From: Collinsella sp.
GTDB lineage: Bacteria; Actinomycetota; Coriobacteriia; Coriobacteriales; Coriobacteriaceae
Assembly (NCBI GenBank): GCA_031294825.1
Contig: JAUMPM010000018.1
Coordinates: 124,001 to 188,000, forward strand
Direction of reading: 5' to 3'
DNA length: 64,000 nt
Both the position numbers and the translations under genes were made by a program. Shown piece by piece: positions 8,295-16,470 of the stretch (the stretch's first letter is position 1; each line of letters opens with the position of its first letter). The notes under the pieces were generated by a model. It was not told the DNA's origin. It saw nothing but the letters and a program-made list of their open reading frames with translations, and did no database searches.

Positions 8295-8348
8295 AAAAGT
8301 TAACCACGCCTATGTTCGCTTTAGTAAACTAACACGTGGTTAACTTTT
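8295..8348. promoter_or_regulatory. Candidate metal-repressor region upstream of the feo operon
   Basis: A perfect 14-bp inverted repeat (AAAAGTTAACCACG at 8295-8308 with its complement at 8335-8348) flanks a smaller dyad, TTAGTAAACTAA, at 8321-8332. It begins 44 bp before the first feoA start. DtxR/MntR-type repressors bind AT-rich dyads of about this size in front of feo operons. The identification rests on position and symmetry only. Confidence 0.5.
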
Positions 8349-8397
8349 TGGAAAGGGTCCCCATCCAGATTTCGAAAAAGTTTCCCATACGAAACAA

Positions 8398-8430
8398 AGG
8401 CACCGCAAAGACCATCTCTTTGCAGTGCCT
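8398..8430 (-). terminator. Terminator after the HPr-like gene
   Basis: On the minus strand, AGGCACTGCAAAGA pairs with TCTTTGCGGTGCCT (one mismatch), followed by TTGTTT. It lies 55 bp past the HPr-like stop codon. Confidence 0.75.
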
Positions 8431-8484
8431 ATTGATACCAATTTATGCAACAGAGGGGACTGCCCCTTTGTCACATTGTTGAGG

Positions 8485-8733
8485 TTAAAGCGAGAGGTTT
8501 CTGATCGACGTGACGCAGGAGGCCTCATCCACGCCCGAAACACGGAACACGACGTCTTCGCCACATTCGCCGCAGAGTGCCATGAGCCCTATAACGTCGC
8601 GGCCATCCGTGTGGCGATCGCCGATACTGACTGACACGTCGCTACGATGCTTGGCAATGATGTCATAGAGCAGCGCAACCGGGCGGGCATGTAATCCCAA
8701 CGGATCTTTAATCGTCTTTGTAAACTCGACCAT
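8485..8733 (-). CDS. HPr-family phosphocarrier protein with Asp at position 46
   Basis: The 82-residue protein matches HPr in length. It has the active-site motif GLHARP with His15, Arg17 and Pro18 in the standard positions. HPr passes phosphate from enzyme I to sugar-specific EIIA proteins. In low-GC Gram-positives Ser46 (usually KSIMGVMSL) is phosphorylated by HprK to control catabolite repression. Here the aligned stretch is GRDVIGLMAL, so residue 46 is Asp. It is therefore not an HprK substrate at that position and may mimic the phosphorylated form. The ATG at 8733 has GGGAGGGG just upstream. No enzyme I or HprK gene is nearby. Confidence 0.85.
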   Translation of the reverse strand: MVEFTKTIKDPLGLHARPVALLYDIIAKHRSDVSVSIGDRHTDGRDVIGLMALCGECGEDVVFRVSGVDEASCVTSIRNLSL

Positions 8734-8825
8734 GTCCCCTCCCACGACATCGCACATTCGGCCGGCAAACCCAGCCACGTGGTAGTTATTGTACGTTACC
8801 GGCCGCATCCCCGTCCCAAAAAAAA

Positions 8826-8852
8826 CGAGGGAAGGCACGCGTCCTTCCCTCG
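8826..8852 (-). terminator. Intrinsic terminator of aspS
   Basis: On the minus strand CGAGGGAAGG and CCTTCCCTCG form a stem followed by eight T residues, 26 bp past the aspS stop codon. Confidence 0.92.
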
Positions 8853-8877
8853 CAACGGGCAATATGTAGCCGCTTGC

Positions 8878-10665
8878 CTACATCAGGCGCAGGCTGACGT
8901 CCTTGAGCTGGGCGCCACTAACGGCACTCGGGGCGCCCGACATGAGGTCGGAGCCGCTGGCCGTCTTGGGGAACGCCATGACGTCGCGGATGGAGTCGGA
9001 GCCGGTGAGCAGCATGCACACGCGGTCCAGGCCCAGAGCGAAACCGCCCATCGGGGGCGCACCAAACTTGAGGGCCTCCATGAGGAAGCCAAACTGAGAC
9101 TCGGCGCGCTCCTCGGTAAAGCCCAGGAGCTTGAGCATGGACATCTGCATCTCGGCGTTGTGGATACGCATACCGCCGCCGCCGGCCTCAAAACCGTCCA
9201 TGACAAAGTCATAGGTGCAAGAACCAGCTGCCAACGGGTCGGCCTCGATCTTGGCGATGTCGGTCTCGGTCGGCAGGGTAAAGGGCTGGTGCTCGGCTGC
9301 ATAGGCCTTGCGGTCCTCATCCCAGTGGAACAGCGGGAAGTTGACGACCCACAGGAAGTCGTGGCCCTCGCGCTTGATCTCGAGCGCATTGGCCATGTGC
9401 GAGCGCATGCCGCCCAGGATCTCGTCAGAGAGCAGGCGCGGGCCGGCGGCGAACATCACAAGGTCGCCGGGCTCGACGTCCATGCGCTCGCGCAGAGCGG
9501 CCATCTCCTCGTCCGAGAAGAACTTGACGATGGGGCTGTTGATGGAGCCATCCTCGCGGAAGGCGATCCAGGCCAGGCCCTTGGCGCCAAACGTGGAGGC
9601 CACGCCGGCGAGCTTATCGATCTTGGCACGTGCCCAGGCACCGGCGCCCTTGGCGTTGATAGCCTTGACGACAGAGCCCTCCTCGTTTGCGGCAGTCGCA
9701 AAGACCTTGAACTTGGAGTTGGCAAAGATGTCGGTCAGGTCGACCAGGTGCATGCCATAGCGGGTATCGGGCTTGTCGGAGCCATAGGTGTCCATGGCCT
9801 CCCAGTAGTCCATACGACGCAGCGGCGTGGGCATCTCGACACCCATGCGACCGAAGGCGTCGGCCAGGACCTCCTCGAGCGCGCTCATGACATCGTTCTG
9901 GTCCACGAAGGACATCTCGATATCAACCTGGGTGAACTCGGGCTGACGGTCGGCACGCAGGTCCTCGTCGCGGAAGCACTTGGCAACCTGATAGTAGCGC
10001 TCGACGCCACCGACCATGAGCAGCTGCTTCAGGAGCTGCGGGGACTGCGGCAGGGCGTAGAAGTTGCCCGGCTGAATACGGCTGGGAACGATGAAGTCGC
10101 GAGCGCCCTCGGGCGTGGACTTGAACAGGGAGGGCGTCTCGACCTCCATGAACTCACGGTTGTGCAGCGCCTCGCGAATAGCAAAGGTGAAGTCGGAGCG
10201 CAGCTTGAGGTTGGCCATCATCTCGGGACGGCGGAGGTCCAGATAGCGATAGCGCAGGCGGGTGTCCTCGCTGGTCTCGATGCCGTCCTCGATCTGGAAC
10301 GGCGGGGTGACAGACGTGTTGAGCACCTCGGCGTGGTCGGTCAGGACCTCGATCTCGCCGGTCGCGAGCTTGGTGTTGGTGGTCTCCTCACCACGAGCGC
10401 GCACGACGCCGTGGATCTTGATGGGCCACTCGGGACGCATGGTTTCGGCGATCTTAAAGGCATCGCCATCGGAGTGCTCGGGGTCGAAAGTGAGCTGCGT
10501 GATGCCCTCGCGGTCGCGAAGGTCGCAGAAGATAAGGCCGCCGTGGTCGCGGCGACGGCTCACCCAACCGGTGAGGGTGACCTCTTCGCCCACGTTCTCG
10601 AAGCGAAGCTCGCCGCAGGTACGGGTGTGCATGGAATGCTCGTCAATGGGACGGGTCTGGCTCAT
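8878..10665 (-). CDS. aspS: Aspartyl-tRNA synthetase (bacterial type)
   Basis: The 595-residue class II synthetase charges tRNA-Asp. The OB-fold anticodon domain is at about 20-120 (GWVSRRRDHGGLIFCDLRDR). The catalytic core contains the FRDEDLRADRQPEFTQ motif 2, and motif 3 is GFALGLDR near the C-terminus. The GAD insertion typical of bacterial enzymes lies between. The ATG at 10665 has AAAGGAGG upstream. It is a single-gene unit with its own terminator. Confidence 0.97.
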   Translation of the reverse strand: MSQTRPIDEHSMHTRTCGELRFENVGEEVTLTGWVSRRRDHGGLIFCDLRDREGITQLTFDPEHSDGDAFKIAETMRPEWPIKIHGVVRARGEETTNTKLATGEIEVLTDHAEVLNTSVTPPFQIEDGIETSEDTRLRYRYLDLRRPEMMANLKLRSDFTFAIREALHNREFMEVETPSLFKSTPEGARDFIVPSRIQPGNFYALPQSPQLLKQLLMVGGVERYYQVAKCFRDEDLRADRQPEFTQVDIEMSFVDQNDVMSALEEVLADAFGRMGVEMPTPLRRMDYWEAMDTYGSDKPDTRYGMHLVDLTDIFANSKFKVFATAANEEGSVVKAINAKGAGAWARAKIDKLAGVASTFGAKGLAWIAFREDGSINSPIVKFFSDEEMAALRERMDVEPGDLVMFAAGPRLLSDEILGGMRSHMANALEIKREGHDFLWVVNFPLFHWDEDRKAYAAEHQPFTLPTETDIAKIEADPLAAGSCTYDFVMDGFEAGGGGMRIHNAEMQMSMLKLLGFTEERAESQFGFLMEALKFGAPPMGGFALGLDRVCMLLTGSDSIRDVMAFPKTASGSDLMSGAPSAVSGAQLKDVSLRLM

Positions 10666-10692
10666 ACCAGTGATCCTCCTTTATGGATCTGT

Positions 10693-10717
10693 GCCGCCCC
10701 GTGTCGTTCCGGGCGGC
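10693..10717 (-). other. Stable hairpin in the aspS leader
   Basis: GCCGCCC (10693-10699) and GGGCGGC (10711-10717) pair around an 11-nt loop, about 30 bp upstream of the aspS start. It precedes the ribosome binding site without a T-run, so it may affect mRNA stability or translation. No T-box signature is seen. Confidence 0.45.
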
Positions 10718-10921
10718 GTCGTACAGATTTGCCCAGCCTGCGTAAACCGCGCAGCCGGACATGGCGTTCTATCTTATCGCACCTGTGTCGATGTGCCGCG
10801 GAAAAGTAGCTCATGCCCAAAGACTTGACGGAGACGAAACAATTGGTGCACCGCGGCCGTCGCCAAGGCGTGCCACGTGCGACAATGTGCCCCAATACAA
10901 CTGCACTCGGAAAGGCCCGCC

Positions 10922-11557
10922 ATGACTGCACGCCTCATCGTTATGGATATCGACTCCACACTCATCAACCAGGAGGTCATCGACCTGTTGGGCGAGGAGG
11001 CCGGCGTGGGCGAGCAGGTGGCGCAGATCACCGAGCGCGCTATGCGCGGCGAGCTGGACTTTAAGCAGGCGCTCGAGGAGCGCGTGGGGTTGCTTGCCGG
11101 CTTGGACGAGAGTGTGTTCGAGCGCACCTTTGAGCGCGTGACGTTTACCCCCGGCGCGCTGGAGCTTGTGCGCTCGGCGCACAGCAAGGGCTGGAAGGTC
11201 GGCGTGGTGAGCGGCGGCTTTCACGAGGTCGCCGATAAGATCGTGGCCGCCGCGGACATCGACTTTTGCCTGGCTAACCGCCTGGAGGTCGTGGACGGCA
11301 AGCTTACCGGTAAGCTGGCGGCAGACATCGTGACCAAGGAGTCCAAGCTCATCCAGCTGCTGGACTGGGCGGTTGAGTGCGGTGTCGATATGGCACACAC
11401 CGTCGCGATCGGCGACGGCGCCAACGACATCCCCATGATTCAGGCCGCGGGCACGGGCATCGCGTTTTGCGCCAAGCCCAAGACGCGCGAAGCCGCCCCG
11501 TTTGCCATCGACGAGCGCAACCTGATGCTCGCCATGGACATCATCCTGCGTGACTAG
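10922..11557 (+). CDS. serB: Phosphoserine phosphatase (HAD superfamily)
   Basis: The protein has 211 residues. HAD motif I is VMDIDSTL (nucleophile Asp and acid/base Asp), motif II is VVSGG, and motif III/IV is AIGDGANDIPMI. The helical cap with a conserved Glu and Arg and the SerB-like GGF lie between. It dephosphorylates O-phosphoserine in serine synthesis. The ATG at 10922 has GGAAAGG upstream; an upstream in-frame start at 10877 is less likely. The gene stands alone, divergent from aspS. Confidence 0.9.
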   Translation: MTARLIVMDIDSTLINQEVIDLLGEEAGVGEQVAQITERAMRGELDFKQALEERVGLLAGLDESVFERTFERVTFTPGALELVRSAHSKGWKVGVVSGGFHEVADKIVAAADIDFCLANRLEVVDGKLTGKLAADIVTKESKLIQLLDWAVECGVDMAHTVAIGDGANDIPMIQAAGTGIAFCAKPKTREAAPFAIDERNLMLAMDIILRD

Positions 11558-11593
11558 CCGATCCGTCTAACAATTGAATCAGTCTGTCCTATA

Positions 11594-11627
11594 GTTTCCG
11601 AACAATTTTGTCTTAGTGTTCGGAAAC
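11594..11627. promoter_or_regulatory. Perfect 11-bp dyad before larB, candidate operator
   Basis: GTTTCCGAACA (11594-11604) and its complement (11617-11627) are separated by 12 bp. They end 45 bp before larB. A TAGACT box near 11643 could be the -10 element, placing the dyad over the -35 region. It could be the site of the TetR regulator encoded at the end of the operon, but could also be a weak terminator of serB. Confidence 0.45.
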
Positions 11628-11671
11628 ATACCCTTTGAGTGCTAGACTTTGCGCCGTCGAAGGGAACATAT

Positions 11672-12454
11672 ATGGATAAGCAAGATCTTGAGCAATTGCT
11701 GAGCGATGTTGCCGACGGAGCAGTCACCCCGGCCGTCGCCCTCACGCGTATCCAGACGGCGCCAACCGCTGATCTGGGTTTTGCACAGCTCGATCTTTCA
11801 CGCGGGGTACGCCAGGGAGCCGGCGAGGTTGTCTACGGTGCCGGTAAAACCGCCGAGCAGATTGCCGCCATTATCGAAGCACTGCGCGATGCCGGCCAGG
11901 AGCGCATCCTGGTCACGCGCCTGGATGCCGAAAAAGCCGCGCGCACCGCTGAGCTCCTCGGCAACGGCATCGACCTGGGATATGCCCCGAACGCACAGCT
12001 CGCTCTCGTGGGCGGCAAGCCCTCCCCTACCGGCAACGGACGCATCGTCGTGGCCTGCGCCGGCACGAGCGACCTGCCCGTCGCCGAGGAGGCCGCATTG
12101 ACGGCCGAGTTCTACGGCAACGAAGTCGATCGTCTTTACGACGTGGGCGTCGCCGGCCTGCACCGCCTGCTCGCTCATGCCGAGGAACTTGCCCAGGCAC
12201 AGGTGGTCATTGCCATCGCCGGCATGGAAGGCGCCCTGGCGAGCGTCATCGGCGGCCTGGTGAGCTGTCCGGTCATCGCCGTCCCCACGAGCGTGGGCTA
12301 CGGTGCAAGCTTTGGCGGCGTGGCAGCACTGCTCGCCATGCTCAATTCCTGCGCCAGCGGCGTCTCGGTCGTCAATATCGACAACGGCTTTGGTGCCGCC
12401 TACCAGGCAAGTCTTATCAATCATCTGAGCGCTGGCACGCCCTGCGCCCGTTAA
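11672..12454 (+). CDS. larB: LarB, pyridinium-3,5-biscarboxylic acid mononucleotide synthase
   Basis: The 260-residue LarB protein has an AIR-carboxylase-like C-terminal domain (VACAGTSDLPVAEEA, VIAIAGMEGAL, VPTSVGYGASFGG). LarB carboxylates and cleaves nicotinic acid adenine dinucleotide, the first step in making the nickel-pincer cofactor of lactate racemase. The ATG at 11672 has AAGGGAAC upstream; a TTG-type start at 11639 lacks a ribosome site. It is the first gene of larB-larC1-tetR. Confidence 0.93.
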   Translation: MDKQDLEQLLSDVADGAVTPAVALTRIQTAPTADLGFAQLDLSRGVRQGAGEVVYGAGKTAEQIAAIIEALRDAGQERILVTRLDAEKAARTAELLGNGIDLGYAPNAQLALVGGKPSPTGNGRIVVACAGTSDLPVAEEAALTAEFYGNEVDRLYDVGVAGLHRLLAHAEELAQAQVVIAIAGMEGALASVIGGLVSCPVIAVPTSVGYGASFGGVAALLAMLNSCASGVSVVNIDNGFGAAYQASLINHLSAGTPCAR

Positions 12455-12464
12455 GGAGCATTCC

Positions 12465-13388
12465 ATGTCCAACCATCAGCACACGCTTATCATCGACGGC
12501 ACCTCGGGCATCAGCGGCGATATGACCGTCGCGGCCCTGCTCGACCTGGGCGCCAGCGAGGAGCACCTGCGCGAACAGCTCGCCACGCTGCCGGTCGATG
12601 GCTTTGAGATTGCCGTGACGCGCGTGAACAAGCACGGCATCGACGCCTGTGACTTCGATGTTCAGCTTGCGGCCGAGCTGAAGAATCATGACCACGACAT
12701 GGCTTGGCTCTACGGCAACGAGGCAACTGCTGAGCACACGCACGAGCACGCTCATCACCATCATCACGACCATGGCGAGCATGAGCATCACCACGAGGAC
12801 GAACACGTCCACTGCCACGAGCACGCCCATGAGCACGAGGATCATCACCACACCCACCATCATCACCACCGCTCTTTGGCGGACGTCACCGCCATCATCG
12901 ACGGCTCGCAGCTAAGCGATGGCGCCAAGCGTCGTGCGCTCGACATCTTTACCGCGCTCGCCGCCGCCGAGGCCAAGGCCCACGGCAAAACGCCCGAGAC
13001 CGTCATGTTCCACGAGGTAGGCGCCGTCGATTCCATCGTCGACGTCTGCTCTGTTGCCATCTGCCTCGACGACCTGGGTATTGAGGACATCGTGGTCGAG
13101 TCGCTCTCCGAGGGCCACGGAACCATCCGTTGTGCCCACGGCCTCATGTCTATTCCCGTCCCCGCTGTCGTCAACCTGTGCCAGGCGGGCAATATCGCCC
13201 TCACGCCTGCACCGGTCGCCGGCGAGCTCGTGACGCCCACGGGCGCCGCCATCGTCACCGCGCTGCGCACGTCCGACCAACTGCCCTCACGCTACCGCAT
13301 CGAAGCCGTCGGCTACGGCGCCGGTAAGCGCCCCTACGAGGGTTGCTCCGGTACGCTCCGCTGCCTGCTCGTTCACGCGGACGCATAG
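12465..13388 (+). CDS. larC1: LarC nickel-insertion protein, LarC1 half only, with a His-rich loop
   Basis: The 307-residue protein begins with the LarC family N-terminus (LIIDGTSGISGDM). Residues about 73-136 are a histidine-rich stretch with dozens of His, typical of nickel-binding insertions. The HEVGAVDSIVD and VTPTGAAI motifs follow. The reading frame ends after GYGAGKRPYEGCSGTLRCLL, where LarC1 of Lactobacillus plantarum ends. There the LarC2 nickel domain is joined by a programmed frameshift; here the tetR ATG starts 2 bp after the stop and no LarC2-like sequence follows in any frame. LarC uses CTP to insert nickel into the cofactor. Whether this short form is active is unclear. Confidence 0.88.
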   Translation: MSNHQHTLIIDGTSGISGDMTVAALLDLGASEEHLREQLATLPVDGFEIAVTRVNKHGIDACDFDVQLAAELKNHDHDMAWLYGNEATAEHTHEHAHHHHHDHGEHEHHHEDEHVHCHEHAHEHEDHHHTHHHHHRSLADVTAIIDGSQLSDGAKRRALDIFTALAAAEAKAHGKTPETVMFHEVGAVDSIVDVCSVAICLDDLGIEDIVVESLSEGHGTIRCAHGLMSIPVPAVVNLCQAGNIALTPAPVAGELVTPTGAAIVTALRTSDQLPSRYRIEAVGYGAGKRPYEGCSGTLRCLLVHADA

Positions 13389-13390
13389 CC

Positions 13391-13930
13391 ATGGATGCCC
13401 GCAAAGAAAAAAGCCGCGCTGCCATCGTTGCGGCGTTCTCCGAGCTGCTACGCGAAGAGGACTACGGCAAGATTACCGTCGGCGACATCATCGCGCGCGC
13501 TCACGTAGGCCGCGCGACATTCTACGGCCTCTTTAAGAGCAAAGACGACCTACTATCCGAGCTCGTGAGCGACATCTGCACCCACGCCCTCGACGACGAT
13601 GGCACACCGCTCGACGACCCACTCGTGCAGGTCGAACATATCCTCAACAACCTCTGGGAGCGCCGTCAGGGCGTACGCGCCCTCGTAGCCGGCGCCGGCT
13701 CACGCGTCTTCGCCGACTGTCTCCGCAAGACCATCATGTCGCGCGCAGCCGAGACCGTCCCCGCCGACCCCACAGGCCCCGCCGGCAGCATGGACCGCAG
13801 CTTCTTACTACACCACATAGCCTCAAGCTTCGTAGCCACCGTCCAATGGTGGGCCTGGCACAACTTCCAAGCAGACAAAACCGACGTAGCAAAAGACTAC
13901 CTCTCAGCCATAAAGCCCCTCTTCAACTAA
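13391..13930 (+). CDS. TetR-family transcriptional regulator of the lar operon (presumed)
   Basis: The 179-residue protein has an N-terminal HTH with the TetR pattern (ITVGDIIARAHVGRATFYGLFKSKDDLL) and a C-terminal helical domain of the TetR_C_8/DhaS kind. The ATG follows the larC1 stop by 2 bp without a clear ribosome site, so translation is probably coupled. Its place suggests control of lactate racemase genes, perhaps through the dyad at 11594-11627. L. plantarum uses the unrelated LarR, so this would be a different control circuit. Confidence 0.8.
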   Translation: MDARKEKSRAAIVAAFSELLREEDYGKITVGDIIARAHVGRATFYGLFKSKDDLLSELVSDICTHALDDDGTPLDDPLVQVEHILNNLWERRQGVRALVAGAGSRVFADCLRKTIMSRAAETVPADPTGPAGSMDRSFLLHHIASSFVATVQWWAWHNFQADKTDVAKDYLSAIKPLFN

Positions 13931-14086
13931 GTAAGAAGCTCATCCCAAAGTTCCGCCCCAACCCAAAGCACAATCCATCCCAAAGTATCGACAACAGCCC
14001 AACGCCCCTACCAGCAACAAGCCCCTCCCATCCAAATTCAGATATATATGTTGGGTTGCTTGTACGAACGCAACAAAGACCCCGCA

Positions 14087-14210
14087 GCTGACCGCATGGG
14101 GTAACTTCCCAGCGCATTCCGCAGGACGCAAAAAGCTCGCCGCACGAAGTGCGCAGCGAGCCTTTTTGCATGTCCGAGGACGCGCTGGGAAGTTACCCCA
14201 TGCGGTCAGC
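14087..14210. repeat. Family I nested palindrome, copy 1 (between convergent lar arms)
   Basis: Perfect 29-bp arms (14087-14115 and 14182-14210) enclose ATTCCGCAGGACG on the left and GTCCGAGGACG on the right. An inner hairpin with GCAAAAAG/CTTTTTGC stems sits at the centre. Read as RNA, TCC pairs with GGA and GGAC with GTCC, leaving a GCA/GA internal loop. It fills the spacer between tetR and larD and may end transcription from both sides. The spacer 13931-14231 has nothing else. Confidence 0.85.
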
Positions 14211-14231
14211 GGACAACTATGTAGCCTCAGA

Positions 14232-14963
14232 CTAGAACATGCCCAAGAAACCGTGCACAAACAGTGCGGCCAGAGCGGCACCGATAAACGGTGCGATGCC
14301 AGGAACAAGCAGGCCGTACTTCCAGTTGTTGTCGGCCTTGTTCTTGATCGGCAGCACCTGATAGGCCATGCGAGGACCAAGGTCACGAGCCTGGTTCATG
14401 GCGAAGCCGGTGATGCCGCCCATGCCCATGCCAACGGCCCAAACGATCAGACCGACACAGATGGCGAGCATCAAAACGTTCTCGCCGGCGCGGCTAGCGG
14501 CAGCAAGGATGGCGCTGATGAACACAAAGGTGCAGATAGCCTCGCAGAAGAAGTTACGGGCATAGTTCGTACCCTCGGTGGTGGGGTTGGTCGAGAAGAT
14601 GTTGCGCTGAGCAATGGGGTCGACGACGCCCTCGGAAGCCTTGAACTCATCGGCATACATAAGCCAAGCGATTACGGCGCCCACAAAGCCGCCGAGCATA
14701 TCGGCAATCATGAAGGGGATGCAGCTGCTCCACGGCACCAGGCCTACGATGCACTGGGCAAGCACCATGGCGGGGTTCATGCACACGGCGCCGCCAAAGA
14801 CAAACAGGCAGACCGAGATGCCAAAAGACCAAGTGGTGATGGCAAACATGTGGCCGGAACCCTGATACTTGGTGCCCTTGAGCACGGTATCGCAGTGCAC
14901 GCCCACGCCAAAGATGATCATGAGGGCCGTTGCGCCGAATTCGCAGAGGAGTTTGGTAAGCAT
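14232..14963 (-). CDS. larD: LarD-type aquaglyceroporin (MIP family), lactic acid channel
   Basis: The 243-residue MIP-family protein has six membrane helices and the two half-helix signatures NPA (NPAMVLAQ) and a modified NPA (NQARDLGPR). It lies 49 bp after larA on the same strand, matching LarD, the lactic acid permease linked to lactate racemase in lactobacilli. It probably lets both lactate enantiomers equilibrate across the membrane. The ATG at 14963 has AAGG upstream. Confidence 0.88.
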   Translation of the reverse strand: MLTKLLCEFGATALMIIFGVGVHCDTVLKGTKYQGSGHMFAITTWSFGISVCLFVFGGAVCMNPAMVLAQCIVGLVPWSSCIPFMIADMLGGFVGAVIAWLMYADEFKASEGVVDPIAQRNIFSTNPTTEGTNYARNFFCEAICTFVFISAILAAASRAGENVLMLAICVGLIVWAVGMGMGGITGFAMNQARDLGPRMAYQVLPIKNKADNNWKYGLLVPGIAPFIGAALAALFVHGFLGMF

Positions 14964-15012
14964 AAAACCTTATCTTTCTTGTCGGTTATAAACGATTCGT
15001 TTAGGCCGCGTA

Positions 15013-16290
15013 CTAGTGCTGAGCGACGACAACGCCCAGGCCATCGGGAATGACGGCCACCTTAGCATCGGCACCCTTCATCTCAAAGGCGAGCTTGAGC
15101 GCCTCATCGAGAGTGTTGACCGGCGTCATGTGCATATCCTTGATCATCTGGTAATCGCACAGGTCGGTGACCATGATCACAGGGTGATGCGCCAGGATGC
15201 GGGCAAAGATCTGGCTCGTCCACTGGTCGGGCAGGGTCTCGTCCTTAGGACGGTCGATGCAGGCGCGCTCAAACTCTGCCGGATCGTTGTCGGCGATGTT
15301 GTGATAGAAGCCCTCGCCACCGTGACCGTCGGCACAGCCGGCGACGTCGATGATCACGCCGCCCTCGGGAAGCGTGGCCTCGGCAGAGCACATGCCCTTC
15401 ACGGCCTGGTAGATGTTCTGGTCGAGCGGGTAGCCGCCGTTGGTGGTGATGGCAATCTCGCACTCGACGGGCTCAACGCCGGCAAGGCTCTTGACGAACT
15501 CGCAGCCGGCCTCATGCGCCTTGTGGATGTCGCCGGCAAAGGAGCCGATGACCTCGTGCTTGCCGTTGAGCACCACGTTAAGCACAAAGGCAAGGTGAGC
15601 CATCTCGGCAGCGGCAAACATGTCCTCGCTCACGTGGTTGTGGCACAGGTTGCCAGCACGCGAGTGGGAATCATTCACAAACTGACCGTTGTGGTTGTAC
15701 ATGATGGTCTTGTAGCTGGCGATGCCAGGCAGGACGGACTTGCGGCTACCAGAGAAACCGGCAAAGAAGTGCGGCTCAATAAAGCCCTCGGCAAGCAGCA
15801 GATCGCAATCGGTGGCAATCTTGTTGATGATGCACTCGCCACCGGAAGGCAGGGTGCCGATCTTTTTCATCATGCTGTCGTCAGTCGCGACGTGCATAAC
15901 GATTTCCTCGTTGGCAACGATCTCCTCGCCGTACTTGTTGACGAGCTCCTCGTGCGTCGAAGGACGATGCATACCCGTAGCAACCAAAATACGCACTCGA
16001 GCCTCGGGCGCAGCGGAATGGATGTGATGCAGCAGAATAGGCATCGTCACACGCGAGGGAACGGGGCGCGTATGATCGGAGCTAATGATGACAATATCCT
16101 TCTTGCCAGCACAAAGCTCCTCGAGCGAAGGCGAGCCATAAGGGTTGGCAAGTGACTCCTCTACCAGCTCTTCCTGTGATTTTGTAGTCTTAAACTCGTT
16201 TTGATGACCTTCCATCACACCCGCGAAGTTCTTATCCTCGAGCTCCAGATGCAACGTCTTGTGGTCAAACGGCAGTTCACATTCAAACAA
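15013..16290 (-). CDS. larA: Nickel-dependent lactate racemase LarA
   Basis: LarA interconverts L- and D-lactate with a covalently bound nickel pincer nucleotide. I place the start at the TTG codon at 16290. That gives 425 residues and puts the known catalytic residues on L. plantarum numbering: Asp72, Arg75, His108, His174, Lys184 (cofactor attachment) and His200. AAAGGAAGAGGG lies upstream. The frame stays open to 16527, but the extra residues cross a hairpin and look non-coding. Together with larB, larC1 and larD most of the pathway is here; larE (sulfur transferase) is not in the window. Other LarA-family members use other 2-hydroxy acids, so the substrate is probable, not proven. Confidence 0.92.
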   Translation of the reverse strand: MFECELPFDHKTLHLELEDKNFAGVMEGHQNEFKTTKSQEELVEESLANPYGSPSLEELCAGKKDIVIISSDHTRPVPSRVTMPILLHHIHSAAPEARVRILVATGMHRPSTHEELVNKYGEEIVANEEIVMHVATDDSMMKKIGTLPSGGECIINKIATDCDLLLAEGFIEPHFFAGFSGSRKSVLPGIASYKTIMYNHNGQFVNDSHSRAGNLCHNHVSEDMFAAAEMAHLAFVLNVVLNGKHEVIGSFAGDIHKAHEAGCEFVKSLAGVEPVECEIAITTNGGYPLDQNIYQAVKGMCSAEATLPEGGVIIDVAGCADGHGGEGFYHNIADNDPAEFERACIDRPKDETLPDQWTSQIFARILAHHPVIMVTDLCDYQMIKDMHMTPVNTLDEALKLAFEMKGADAKVAVIPDGLGVVVAQH

Positions 16291-16416
16291 TGACGAGCGC
16301 CCTCTTCCTTTCAACTGACACACTAGATAAACCGTTGGAAGGATACGCCGCTCACCGAAAAACACCACCGTCCACCGACTCATTAACACAACGTTCATAT
16401 TTGACCCACAATAAAA

Positions 16417-16446
16417 CGGCCGCGATCCCAAAGGGGACCGCGGCCG
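16417..16446 (-). terminator. Leader hairpin with T-run 130 bp upstream of larA
   Basis: On the minus strand CGGCCGCGGTCCCC and GGGATCGCGGCCG form a long stem followed by TTTTAT. A smaller CCTGTC/GACAGG stem (16447-16470) precedes it. As no gene lies immediately upstream on this strand, it is either an attenuator in a long larA leader or the end of an unrecognised transcript. Confidence 0.6.
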
Positions 16447-16470
16447 CCTGTCAAAGACACTATAGACAGG

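Noticed and set aside
13343..13395. Programmed frameshift joining larC1 to larC2
   Set aside because: No LarC2-like sequence exists in other frames after the stop; the TetR gene begins 2 bp later.
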